In this document: positions 13,455 through 25,638 of the stretch, piece by piece
How the letters are laid out: each line of letters opens with the position of its first letter
How positions within the stretch are numbered: the stretch's first letter is position 1
Assembly (NCBI GenBank): GCA_018340805.1
Contig: JACMZG010001914.1
Span: 22,470,826-22,534,825, forward strand
Direction of reading: 5' to 3'
Source of the DNA: Microvelia longipes
Lineage: Eukaryota; Arthropoda; Insecta; Hemiptera; Veliidae
DNA: 64,000 bases
Notes under the pieces: generated by a model
Told to the model about the DNA's origin: nothing
The model's input: the letters and a program-made list of their open reading frames with translations, nothing else
Database searches by the model: none
Program-made: the position numbers and the translations under genes

Positions 13455-13691
13455 AAATGCCCGTCTTAGGGCCTTTCGGCCCATCAGGGTATTCACCCTG
13501 CGGAAATAATTTTTATTGGGTTGGATCTACCATCCCCCTAAATATTAACTAAAGTTGGTGAAATCTTTTTATTTCAAATACTATTCATATAAACAATGAG
13601 AGCCTGGGCAATGAGAGCATTGCCCAGGCTTCGAACCCAGGACCTCCGGTGCTGGAATCGAGTGCTTATACGATTACGGCGACTAAAGGAA
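13455..13691 (-). mobile_element. tRNA-derived SINE, near full length
   Basis: Read on the minus strand: a tRNA-like head with an A-box-like segment (TAGTCGCCGTAATCGTATAAGC) and a canonical B box (GGTTCGAAGCC), then a body with GATTTCACCAACTTTAG. The 3' region carries CAGGGTGAATACCCTG and GGGCCGAAAGGCCC, both short hairpins. An extra CCTGGGCAATGAGAGCATTGCCCAGG palindrome sits just after the B box. RNA polymerase III promoter logic is inferred from the boxes. Confidence 0.8.
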
Positions 13692-13699
13692 ACTACTTC

Positions 13700-14390
13700 T
13701 ATTTATTCTGAAAATACAATTAAGTTTTCTCTTCTTACATTTCCTCATTCCTATTATTAAGAACTTATGAACAATTAGTAATATGGCATCATTATTAACT
13801 TATCAAATCTAAAATATTTCAAATTTAACATCGATTTATTTTAATTTGAATTCTTCAGTGTTTCCTCCTATTTTAAATAATTATCAAAGTGTATTAGAGC
13901 TAAACACGTTTCAACTTCTACTCGGTTTAACTTTGTGTGTCAAGCTTGTCTTTACAGCAAGTTTGAGATTGATTAATTTTAACTTAGTCATTCAAATCAA
14001 GTTACGTTTTACAAATTTATTTACAGGTTTATTTTTGCCAAGTCAAAACACATTTTATTATATTGATGTAGGAATAGAAATTATAAATAGCGAAAGGAAA
14101 GAGTGGGAAAATAGCGAGTTTTAGGAACATGAGAGATAAAACTTTGAAAGATCTCTTCCTTGAAAAGCAACTTAGAGAATTCCTTACAAGTAAAATTATT
14201 TTTACTTTAACCAATCAGGTACCTTAAATTTAGCTTTTATCTTACGATGACAATTTTAGCCTTTGCAGTAGGCTATGCATTAAGTAACATTAACAAATGA
14301 TTTTATTTTTGCTCTGATATTAATACAAATGTATGTTTGAGGTTATATATGTTTATGAATCTCTTTAATCTTCGTCCTTTTCTTATTTTT
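13700..14390. other. AT-rich stretch without gene
   Basis: Carries a 92-codon plus-strand frame (13846-14124) of unremarkable composition with no recognised domain. I do not call it a gene. Confidence 0.45.
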
Positions 14391-14399
14391 ACCAAAACC

Positions 14400-17390
14400 T
14401 TTCTATGTATATCTTCTATACTATGTATGCCACCTTCTACATTTAAATATATGCACCTTATAAATTACATCTAGTACATTTAATCTACACACCTTATACG
14501 TACACATTATACATTTCATCTACCTATACATTTACATCCAATACCATTTACATCTAATACACGTACACATGTATACACCTATTCATTTACATCTATACAC
14601 CCATTTACATCTACACACCTTTACTTCTATACATTAACATTTACATCTACACATTTACATATCTATACACCTTACACCTTATACATTTACATCTATCTAT
14701 ATACATTATACATTACATCTTATACACACCTTATACTACATCATACTTATACTCATCTACACACTTTAACATTTACATCTATACACCTTATACATCTACA
14801 CCTTATAACATTTACATTTACATCTATACACCTATACATTTACATCTACACACCTTATACATTTACATACTTATACATTTACATCTACACACCCTTATAT
14901 TTACATCTTACACTTTATGCCACCATTATACACTCACATTAACATTTTACATCTACACACCATTATACACCTTATACATTTACATCTATACACCTTATAC
15001 ATTTACATCTACACACCTTATACATTTACATCTATACACCTTATACATTTAATCTATACACCTTATACATACATTTACATTACAACACACCTTATACATT
15101 TACATCTAACACTTATTTACCACTTAACATTTACATCTATACACATTATACATTTACATCTATACACCTATACATTTACATCTATACACATTATACATTT
15201 ACATCTACACACCTTATACATTTACAATCTATACACCTTATACATTTTACATCTACACACTTATAACTTAACATACATACACTTTATACATTTACATCTA
15301 TACACCTTAATACATTTACATCTACACACCTTATACATTTACATCTTACCTTTACAACATCTAACCATTATACATTTTACATCTACACACTTATACATTT
15401 ACTCTACACACCTATACATTATACATCTACACACTTATACATTTACATCCATAACATTATACCCATCTACACCTTATACATTTACATCTATTACACCTTA
15501 TACATTTACATTTATACACCTTATACATTTACATCTATACACCTTATACATTTACATCTATACACCTTATACATTTTCATCTATACACCTTATACATTTA
15601 CATCTACACACCTTATACATTTACATCTACACACCTTATAAATTTACATCTATACACTTTATACATTTACATCTATACACCTTATACATTTACATCTATA
15701 CACCTTATACATTTTCATCTATACACCTTATACATTATATCTATACACCTTATACATTTTACATCTATACACACCTTATACATTTACATCTACCTTATAA
15801 TTTACATCTATACACATTATACATTTACATCTACACACCTTATACATTTACATCTATACACCCATCTATTATACATTTTACACTACACACCTTATACATT
15901 TACATCTTACACCTTATACATTTTACATCTATACACCTTAACATTTACATAACACCATTATACAACATCTATACAATACATTTACATCTATACACCTTAT
16001 ACAATTTATACATTATACACCATTACACACCTTACATACATTTACATCTATTACACCTCTATACACATCTATACACCTTATACATTTTACATTACACATT
16101 ATACATTACATCTACACACCATTATACATTTACATCTATACACCTCATACATTTACATCTATACACCTTATACATTTACATCTACACACCTTATACATTT
16201 ACATCTATACACATTATACATTTAAATCTACACATACATTTTTATTTATATTACATCTACACACCTTATACATTTACATTATACATTTACATCTATACAC
16301 CTTATACATTTACATCTACACACCTTATACATTTACATCTACACACCTTATACATTTACATCTATACACTTTATACATTTTCATCTATACACCTATACAT
16401 TTACATCTATACATTATACATTTACATCTACCACCTTATACATTTACATCTTACACCTTATACATTTACATCTATACACCTTATACATTTACATCTACAC
16501 ACCTTATACATTTACATCTACACACCTTATACATTTACATCTACACACCTTATACATTTACATCTACACACCTTATACATTTACATCTATACACCTTATA
16601 CATTATCTACACACCTTACATTTACATCTACACTACATCTATACACCTTATACATACATCTACAACCTTATACATTTACATCTACACACCTTATACTTTA
16701 CATCTATACACTTATACATTTACATCTACACACCTTATACATTACATTACACACCTTATACATTTACAATAACACCTTATACATTTACATTTACTACATT
16801 TACATTTATACCTTATACATTTACATTATACACCTTATACATTTACATCTACACACACTTATACATTTACATCTACACACCTTATACATTTACATCTACA
16901 CACCTTATACATTTACCTACACACCTTATACATTTACATTACACACCTTATACATTTACCTATACACCTTATACATTTACATTTAGTTATAACACACCTT
17001 ATACATTACATCTACACACCTTATACATTTACATCTACACACCACATTTACATCTACACACCTTATACATTTACATTCTACACACCTTATACATTACCAT
17101 AATATACACCTTATACATTAATATATACACCTTATACATTTACATTATCCACCTTATACATTTACATCTTACACACATTTACATCTACACCTTATACATT
17201 TACTTATACATTTACATATATACACCTTATACATTTACATCTATACACCTTATACATTTACATCTAACACATTATACATACATCTATACACCTACATTTA
17301 CATCTATATTACATTTACATCTATACACCCTTATACATTTACATCTATACACCTTATACATTTACATCTATACACCTTAAACATACACGT
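14400..17390. repeat. ~3-kb minisatellite, 23-bp unit
   Basis: Well over one hundred copies of a unit close to ACACCTTATACATTTACATC plus CT(A/C)T or similar (23 bp), with single-base indels and some shortened copies. The left edge fades gradually; the right edge is sharp and abuts a SINE. Because 23 is not a multiple of three and the unit lacks stop triplets in one strand, a 689-codon frame (14917-16986) runs through it. That frame encodes a 23-residue His/Leu/Tyr/Thr/Ile repeat and is very unlikely to be a gene. Confidence 0.97.
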
Positions 17391-17391
17391 T

Positions 17392-17596
17392 TAGAGCCTT
17401 TCCCCCCATTAAGGGTATTCACTCTGCAGGAACCACCTCAGTTTGGTTGCATCAACTATATTCTCAATAGTAATTGAAGATGGCTATGTCTTTTTATTAC
17501 AAATACTATTAATATAAACTGAGATCATATCCTGGGTGGCGAACCCCGTACCTCCGATGCCGAATCGTGTGCTTATACTATCAGCTAAGGAGGTAG
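17392..17596 (-). mobile_element. tRNA-derived SINE, full head preserved
   Basis: On the minus strand the head reads CTCCTTAGCTGATAGTATAA (A-box region) and GGGGTTCGCCACCC (B-box region), followed by the family body and the GAGGTGGTTCCTGCAG end. Its 3' end lies directly against the 23-bp minisatellite, so the array may have grown from, or next to, the SINE tail. Confidence 0.8.
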
Positions 17597-17599
17597 ACA

Positions 17600-19740
17600 C
17601 ATTATACCACCTTTAATATCTTCTATTTTTTTTTTACTTAACGCCCTTTTTCCTTCAAAACAAAAGCCATAGAAGATTAAAATGAGGTAAAGGTTGTGGG
17701 TTGAATAAAGTGAACTATTGGCCGTGACTCTGTCCAGTAGTGCAGTAAAGCGTAATACTGAAGCCTCGTCGTGAACTAGTAGGAGACCTCCTGACTGCGG
17801 AACTACCAGGCCCAAACACTTGTATCCTCAAACCGATACATATCTAAACAGAATACTTTCCTTCTCGTCGTATCTATCGTGTTTTAAATAAAACAATAAT
17901 GTTAACAACTTTACTGCTCATTCTCAACTCTCTTAAAACGATAAATTTATCGGACATAATTAGGTAACATAATGAAGACAAAAGTCATTGAGGTGAATTT
18001 TTATAAAATAACCACGTATACGCCGAATCGTCTAGAGTAGTTAAGCGAAACTATTTAAGACGGATGCTCTTGTTTATAATGTAAAAGTTGTTCTTTGGGT
18101 CAAGCATTTATTATTATCCTTCTTTCAGCTTTTGACTTTGTGTTGAAAAAGTCTCTGGGAAAAAATAATCCAACAAATTCTAAACCCTATAATTGTTAGC
18201 TAATCCTATTTGTGTTAGGCATTCAAAATATTAATGTATATGATGATAATAATTATTTTAGGTTAATCCTAAAATCTTACGAACCAATTTCTATGAATTG
18301 TTAGGGTCTCATTACACTTTGAATTTCCCTAGATACAAGACAAAGTCTTCTTGGTAAAAGACATTTATTTTGCACTTTTTTTCACATTAAATCTTTGGTA
18401 AGGCTTTTTTTGTTGGATGTGTTTTATCTCAATTACTATTTATATGTTTACCATGTGGTCTTCACCTAGTTTTTGACCTTTATTAGATTTCAACCGTTTT
18501 TAGAAGGAGACTGTAGATGGTTTTTCGAACTGATAATAATAGCAATTTACGTCAGGTTGAATATCTGGTTATGCGGTGTTATATGGATAACTCTATCCAA
18601 CTTTAGATTGCTTTAAATGTCGTGAGTTGATGCACTTGATTGCTCTGAAGGTTTAGGATTGGTTGCTGACGGTTTAATTGTTATGAGAGAATTTATTGTA
18701 ATAATTGCCCCTAACTTAAATTAATACTTTTAATATGGAGGATAAGTCTAATCTGAGATGGGGTCCCGCAAGGTGTACATTGGGATGAAATAATCTATAA
18801 AGGGAATTAATTTATTGAAGTATTTCCTTTATATATTTGATAAAAGAAAAAGGGAAGTAAAAACTAGCTTTGTTCAATTGGATAGAATCACGAATGTCCA
18901 TTGTACTGTATTGCATATTTTTTTAAAAAAAAATCTAGGCCATTCAGGGTCAAGTAACTTTTCTATCGAACTTTCCTATTTTTACATAATATTTACCTTA
19001 TACGCATTCTTTTCATGAAAATCTAAATGAAGCATAGAAAATTCCTTTCCTTTTGCTAGGCTATGTAGGGAAAATCTGAATTATTTTATACACAAATTTA
19101 CTGCGACAGTGGTTCTAGAAAAAGACCTAAAGAAAGAAAATAGAAGAAAAAATGCTAGATTAAATGCAATGGTGCGAGACGGATTCGCGTCATCAGCTAC
19201 GGTCCCACCTTGCATCTTTGAAATAACTCAAAATCCTTCTTTTATATAAAAATTTCTTTTTGATCCTCTCATTGTTTTCCAGGACCTTCTTTGAGGTTAT
19301 TTTTCATAGTCTTGTGGCTTTTTAAATGGAGTATCATCAATATCCCAGTGGTTTTTCTTTTAAGGACATTTTTGGTTCAGGGAAAGTTCACAGGAAATGA
19401 TTTTTATATTATATCATTTCCTTTTTCTTATGCTTTGAAAGTTAAGTTATTATTAAATTATATGGAAGGATAAAACGTTTAGCATTTTTTTAAAAAGTTC
19501 CTCCATCAACCTTGTAGATTTTTTTTGAGGGGGGAATTTGTAGCTCCTCTTTCTCATGAAAAATATAGATAGAGATAATCGATTTTATACATATATAACG
19601 ACTAATATTTTTAGTGAATTTTCAATGTAAAAATGGGTTTATAAGTTGGGGTAATTGGAGTGAAAGGTGGTTTTCCTTAAAGAGAGGACAGGACTATTTG
19701 TTAAAAAAAAATAGTAGTAAAAGTAGTTAATGAATTACTA
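17600..19740. other. AT-rich stretch without gene
   Basis: No supported gene. Frames of 60-76 codons here show no domain. A short GVPQG-like reading at 18760-18774 is listed under rejected items. Confidence 0.45.
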
Positions 19741-19744
19741 TGAT

Positions 19745-20115
19745 AGGTACCTCATTTTAGCAAAGGTATAATAAATATTAAAGGTAAAATAAATGTAAAA
19801 GGTAAATGGTTATAGGTAAAATAAGTATAAAAGGTAAAATAGTATAAAAGGTAAAATGAGTATAAAAGGTAAAATAAGTATAAAAGGTAAATGAGTATAA
19901 AGGTAAAATAAGTAATAAAAGGTAAATAAGTATACAAGGTAAAATAAGTATAAAAGGTAAAATAAGTATACAAGGTAAAATGAGTATAAGGTAAAAATAA
20001 GTAACAAGGTAAAATAATATAAAAGGTAAGTAAAAAGGGTAATAATAAAAGTATAGTAAAGGTATAAGTAATAAAAGGTAATAGTATACAAAGTAAAATA
20101 AGTATAAAAGGTTTC
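19745..20115. repeat. Minisatellite, 18-bp unit
   Basis: About 20 copies of AAAAGGTAAAATAAGTAT with small deletions and AAGTATA/GAGTATA variants. The overlapping minus-strand frames (Phe/Tyr/Leu/Thr-rich) are products of this array. Confidence 0.95.
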
Positions 20116-20119
20116 AACG

Positions 20120-23100
20120 TGTAATTATTTACTTGTCACATGAATTCACCAGTTTTAAATAAATGTAGCTTATTCAAGCGAAGGCTACAGCGATGAATCA
20201 ATAACGGTACAGCAGATCACCAGGTATTCTGTTGTCTTTCCGATATATTTTGGCGAATTTTACTGAAAATTACGCTTATGAGTTTGGATGATATATGTAT
20301 ATGTATGTGTGTGTGTGGTACGAGTTCTTAGTCGTTATTTTTGTCTCACGATTACTTTCCAACTCTCTTTCTATTCGGAATAAAACTTAACGGTTACGAA
20401 ATTCTTTTGTGTTAAACTATTTAAAAATATATAAATTATTTACATAATTATAAATTAAGTTCGCATAGATTAGGATTATTGAGCACTGTGTAATTTTGTA
20501 CAAAACGTTCAAGGTCGGAGGGAAATGACTCTGGACTTATCTAGATTGTCACTCTGCCACGATGAGACTAATTCCTGTTAATTTGTCTGGTTTGTCTACT
20601 GGTCTACCTGACACTTGTCATATATTAAATATTATTGCATTTCATTGTGCCATGTTCTTTTGTGATGCATGTTTTTATGTATCCATTTCATAGATCAATT
20701 TATAATGTGTCAAACAAAGAGCTACTATATTACAAGTACTTTATGAGGATAGAAATCAAATATGTTTACATCGTAATGTTAAATTAGGCTACCGAATATT
20801 GATTTCAACCTCCTGGGTAGCAAAGCGCTTAGGGGCCGAAGGACCAGTATTGTTGTTTTTTACTATAATAAAAAATAACTAGACCAAAAAAATAATTTTG
20901 TTCAAAGTTATAACACTCTAGCCCAAATAATACTGATAATACGATAATACGATAATAAGCGACATAAACAAACTTTTACATTCAGACAACTTTGTAAAAA
21001 TACTCGGGAGGTCTTAAAAACGCTTGAAACGGATAATTAAGGTGAAATCCCGGTTTCGGCTTTTAGTACAAACACAATACATTTCCTATATACCTAAGTA
21101 TAAATAAGGAAAAGGAAAAATAAGCTTCACGTGTCATATAGTTGGTCTTTTTCTCCAATCGTTAATTATCTTTTTCAACTCTTGATAAAATCGCTTGTCC
21201 TTATCAAAGTCTACTGAGAAAAATTTGTTTAAAAATGATATTTTTTGAAGTTAACAAAAAATGGCTTCTAGCTCGTGGAGAATAATCCCTCTGAAGGTGA
21301 CATATTGAATGCACCAGATAATAGGATTGTCTGGAACAGGCTTTGTATGTTATCTACTTGATAAAGGGAGTTATCTATGTTTTAACCCTTTCAGATATTT
21401 CATATGTATACGTACGTATGTATATTTCAATTTGACTTTTCCTCATTTATTACGTAGCTATACAGGAAAACTTTTGATTCGAATTTATTACTCAGGTGAA
21501 ATAACTCAGTTTTAGATGTTTAGTTCTACCTGAATTATCTGTTTCGGGTGTTTTTGAGACCTCCTGAATGGTTTTCACAAAAATGTCTACCTGAATATGT
21601 GAGTAAGAGAATCTTACCTTCATTAATCTCAATCACCTCATTTCGCAGTGTATCCCTTCATGTAAAAAGTTTTATTTTAATACAGATAACCACGGTAATA
21701 ATGGTACAACCACAGTTTTCAGATAATAGAATCCTAAGTAGTTAAGAGATGGCAGTGACTATCTCATATCATTTTGAGGTTTGAGGCAATTTTAAGAGAA
21801 CAAGTAAGGCTTCTTACAACCTATCTTTCTCTAACATAACTTCCTCTTTCATAGGTACCTTGATCTTTTATATTGATCTTTGCTACGAGATCTCTATGAG
21901 TCCAAGGCGGTCACGGGTACTTCCACAGCAATAACTATCTCAACTTGTTTGGCTCGAGTTCAAACCCCAGGATTTTTTCAAAATACTTATCAGAGATGCG
22001 CTGATTCCCATGAATGTGCTGTTGGTAACTTTATAGTAGGGTTTTTTCAAATATGCCATAGTTCCTTTAGTTGACTCCAGAATTTCATTTGCTCAAATCC
22101 TTCCCTTTGGTGCTGAACGGAAAGGCAAAGTTTTGCTATTCTGCAGAAGCTATAATAGAGATCCAGTCACTACATCTCATTAATGTGATTGTTTTATCCA
22201 CATTTACTAAGGATGTTTACTAATGTTTATAGCTATATCTCCATATTTTATTCTTCTTTAGTATAGCATTTGAATGACACTTATGTGTTTCTTAATCGCC
22301 TGCCCTCTTAGTTTACCTTCTCCAAAGTATACCTATGATAATAGCAACTTACAGGCAATCTTAAGGACCTGGTTTTGGATATGTGCTTAAATTTAAGTTA
22401 TTCCCTTTTTCCCACCAAGCTAATAGTTAAATAAACTGAAGCAATGTTTAATTTATTTTAAAATAAGTAAATATTTATATAATACTTCTTCATACTTATA
22501 TTATAATAAAGAAAGGAAAACTTTCAAAAATTGCATTTACGAAAATTTCCTTTCTCAATCCTATTTTGACCCTTAACAAAATTTTCTTTCTGACTCTATA
22601 AAACCTTTAGGGTTTGAGCCCTAAGCCAAAAGTAATTTCCATTTTGGTAACTTACTACTACATTTGACCTCTCTCATTTAGCTATTTATTCTTTGTATAC
22701 ATTTCTACCCGAAATTTTATTTCTAATAACATAGAAGTTGTGAAAGGATCCATATTTTTGTGAAATACTGTGTGTGTTATGTATTTCTTTTCTAAATTAT
22801 TTTCATACTTAACATTTTTTATGGTCTTTTCTTGTACTTTTTCTAGCTTTTTATTGAGTTTTATTTAAATTATAGAATTTTTCCACTCTATTGGTTTTAT
22901 ACTTCATGAAAATAAATAATAAAGTTTGGTAACATTATTTATTAAGTTTACGTTGAATTTAACAGATTTAAATACTCAAAATAGACAAATATAACATGAT
23001 TGTTGTCGGAGAATTTCTTCATTGCATAAAGGATTTTTAGATTTCCTATTTAATAATGTAAAGTGTCAATCGCCATTGCACAAGATATAGCCGTCCCCAT

Positions 23101-23180
23101 ACAGTAGGATTAATTAAATTAAATTTATGTAAATATTCCTACAGTTTTTACAGTTTTACAGGGAAAGAAAATCCCGTAAA
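20120..23180. other. AT-rich stretch without gene
   Basis: Includes a small (TG)n near 20297-20318 and several 60-70-codon frames at 21.3-22.1 kb. None shows a domain, signal peptide or neighbour that would justify a gene call. Confidence 0.45.
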
Positions 23181-23182
23181 TA

Positions 23183-23236
23183 AAATTCTAGGTTAATAAT
23201 GAGGACTGAAGTCTTCATTATGAACCTAGAATTTAA
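23183..23236. repeat. Imperfect hairpin
   Basis: AAATTCTAGGTTAATAATGA pairs with TCATTATGAACCTAGAATTT with one mismatch around a short GGACTGAAGTCT centre. Confidence 0.75.
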
Positions 23237-23717
23237 TTCTTAACAGTCCAATAAATATTTTGTTAATCCCGTAAATATTTCTTATTTATATTTTAAATGA
23301 ATAATGTACTAAAAAAGTCACATAAAAAATTTTTAACTTTTATAATTATATAAATAAATGAATTTAAAAATAAATAAAACTCTGAAACGTATTGAAAAAA
23401 AAGTTTCAGAAGTACTAAGTTTTTAAAATTAAAAAACAGAACTCAGATGAAAAGTTTAAACTTTACCATTTAATTTTATTCAATATTAAACGTTTTAAAA
23501 CATTAGTTCCAAACAACTTTTAGTTTATTTAAAAAAAAAAATTATAATTATATAAATTTTTTAAAGTTTAAACGAAGAGTTGAAGTTATAATTCATTCCA
23601 CCTCCAAAATTGGAATGAATAGACGTTTTTTTTTTATTTTAGCTTTAATGAAAAAGCAAATAATTTTAACGATCTATCTATCTATGTATATACATTTATT
23701 TAAAAAGGTTATATTTA

Positions 23718-23823
23718 CCGCAAGTTGAAGAAGCAATCGAAGAATCAGCTACCGGCGTTATGCCGAAACCGGTCCAGGGATATTTATATCCAACAGCAAG
23801 TATCGACGGTAGCTGATTCTTCG
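23718..23823. repeat. Palindromic repeat family P (copy 2)
   Basis: Starts GCAAGTTGAAGAAGCAAT. A perfect 17-base inverted repeat CGAAGAATCAGCTACCG (23738-23754 and 23807-23823) encloses GAAACCGGTCCAGGGATAT and ATCCAACAGCAAGTATCGA. Confidence 0.85.
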
Positions 23824-23877
23824 AATACATTTATTTATTTAAGATTTATTTATTTAAGACAATTAATTAAAATCATC

Positions 23878-24218
23878 TGAAGAATCAGCTACCGTTGATA
23901 CTTGCTGATGGATATGAATATCCCTGGACCGGTTTAGGGTTTACGCCTTAATCAGCAGGCAGGGCAACACATGAGCTCTCGACTAATAAAGTTATATCAG
24001 TGAATAACTTCTAGTCTCTATAAGCACGACAAGCTCTCTAAAGTTTATATCTTCAGAAGTTTTTCAGAGGGCTTCTTAAGCCCATCGAGACTATGTTCTT
24101 CACTAACATAACTTTATTAATTGTGAGCTTGAGTGATGCACCGCCTGCTGATGATAACGTAAACCGAAACCGGTCCAGAGATATTCATATCCAACTGCAA
24201 GTATTTAATGCAGCTCAT
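23878..24218. repeat. Palindromic repeat family P (copy 3), ~340 bp
   Basis: The left arm begins GAAGAATCAGCTACCGTTGA and the right arm ends with the complement of GAAGAATGAGCTGC. The arms align along about 145 bases each, including GGATATGAATATC.CTGGACC and AATAAAGTTAT. The right side continues into ATTGCTTCTTCAACTTGC, the complement of the GCAAGTTGAAGAAGCAAT that opens copy 2, so this defines the true end of the family. No coding content; the frame at 24093-24317 simply crosses it. Confidence 0.85.
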
Positions 24219-24277
24219 TCTTCAATTGCTTCTTCAACTTGCAGTAAAAATGATCTCTTTAATATTATATATTTTGC

Positions 24278-24345
24278 CGACGACTGGTTGATCAATGGTA
24301 GAGCGCTAGCCTTATGACCTTATCTATGTATTTTTTTTTTTTTTT
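24278..24345 (+). other. tRNA-like 5' half followed by T tract
   Basis: GGTTGATCAATGGTAGAGCG resembles a tRNA D-arm and A box, and CTAGCCTTATGACC resembles an anticodon region. A long T run follows. The anticodon stem does not close well and no B box is seen, so this is a SINE or tRNA fragment, not a tRNA gene. Confidence 0.35.
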
Positions 24346-24569
24346 TATAAACATATCCTTTATTTACAAAATATTTTTCGTACATTATTATTTTTATATA
24401 ATTTACAAGGATTATCTCTCTACATAAGGATACTTACGTATCCTTGTGTCGTAGAAGAGAAGTATTTTGTACTGCAGTACTTAGAATCACCATTTATTTA
24501 TTTTAAATCTTATAATTATAAAATTATAAGACTACTCTATTTATATAAAAATAGAGCTGGGAGAGTACT

Positions 24570-24830
24570 ATATGAGATTATTTCTTGTACAATTCTTTTG
24601 GGAGGTCTTGAATTCAACGCTTGCCAACCCAGGTTTTACTTGGTTTCCTTTGCTTTTACGCAAATGCGGGGTGGGATTTAACCAAGACAAGTCTCAATCC
24701 ATATATCTGTTGTCTTTAACTCTTATAAGACAAATTCCTGCAGGCCGCTTGGGCGTTGAAAAGATACTGTACTTTCGGACTGTGTTGCTTGCGGCGTCTC
24801 TTCTCTGTAGAGCTGTACTGGACTAATGAG
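24570..24830. other. Moderately GC-rich segment of unknown origin
   Basis: About 250 bases with higher GC than the flanks and an 84-codon plus-strand frame (24572-24826). The product has no domain I recognise. The part GGGAGGTCTTGAATTCAACG resembles the B-box area of the local SINE family, so a diverged SINE or an old coding remnant are both possible. Confidence 0.25.
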
Positions 24831-24905
24831 AGAGAGTAAGTCTAATGAGTATCTGACAAGACTAGAGAAAATGATTAGATTACTAATACTACCAGTAGTA
24901 GCAAG

Positions 24906-24944
24906 TGAGCTCTGTGCCTCAGCCTAGTTCAGGCACAGAGCTCA
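24906..24944. repeat. Perfect 14-bp hairpin
   Basis: TGAGCTCTGTGCCT pairs perfectly with AGGCACAGAGCTCA across an 11-base loop (CAGCCTAGTTC). Isolated, with no T run after it that would suggest a terminator. Confidence 0.85.
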
Positions 24945-24949
24945 GCAAT

Positions 24950-25634
24950 ACAGCCTTTAGAATTTCGTAATAACTTATTATAAATTATTAATTATTTCAG
25001 GAAATAAATAATTATTATTTATGTTTACAAATATTTTATTATTATTATTTACAAAAGAAATATTATTATTTTCTTAATGTACTTCAAATGCATGTATTCT
25101 GCTTTGTGGGAAAACTCATAAATAATAATTAAAAAAACTTGTATAGCTTTAAAGTTTTCTTTTTATTTTGTTTTTTAAAGAACAAAAATGGGTGTAAAGC
25201 ATCTTGAGTTTTCCTTCTGCAATTTCTTATTTTTTTCTACTTCAAAGTAAATATGCAGCATTTTCTTTTTATATTTATCGAAAAGAACCCTTGCATCTTC
25301 TTTACCATCTTGTGGCTATAAAGAGAGTATAAATCTATAATATAAAGTGTATGAGAAAGAGGGAAAATATGGTTGGAAAAATATTAAACGGGAAATAGGG
25401 TCAAGGTGTTGGGCCTTGTTAACGAATTCAAGAAGGAAAAATATTAGAATTCACATGAAATAAAGTTGCGAGAAGTTGAATATTCTTTTTGAATAAATAT
25501 TAAATTCTACTTAGAAATTAACTAAAACTGTGATATAATTTTACTAATGTTTTCGTTATTGAAAATGTTAAATTGCCGTGTTATAATTTTAGGATATTTT
25601 TAATCTCCAAGTTAAGATTCCCTGATCGATAAGA
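24950..25634. other. AT-rich stretch without gene
   Basis: ATT/TAA-rich sequence; nothing supported. Confidence 0.5.
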
Positions 25635-25638
25635 CTTA

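Noticed and set aside
13595..13690. tRNA gene on the minus strand
   Set aside because: Good B box but a disrupted D-arm, and it continues into the conserved SINE body shared with three other loci.
14917..16986. 689-codon open frame
   Set aside because: It lies wholly inside the 23-bp minisatellite and encodes only the translated repeat. Absence of stops follows from the unit sequence, not from selection for a protein.
18760..18774. GVPQG reading that could be a LINE reverse-transcriptase remnant
   Set aside because: Only five residues match in one frame. The continuation fits only with a frameshift, and no neighbouring RT blocks are visible.
19752..20117. 121-codon and 93-codon minus-strand frames
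   Set aside because: Products of the 18-bp minisatellite, only Leu/Phe/Tyr/Thr-rich repeats.
20809..20850. Possible tRNA-like or SINE piece (TAGCAAAGCGC...GGGGCCGAAGG)
   Set aside because: Too short; no A or B box consensus and no shared body with the SINE family.
24278..24330. YFADDW reading resembling a reverse-transcriptase active site
   Set aside because: The same bases fit a tRNA-like D-arm better, and no other RT motif is nearby.
24275..24345. tRNA gene
   Set aside because: The anticodon stem does not pair and there is no T-arm or B box, so it is at most a tRNA-derived fragment.
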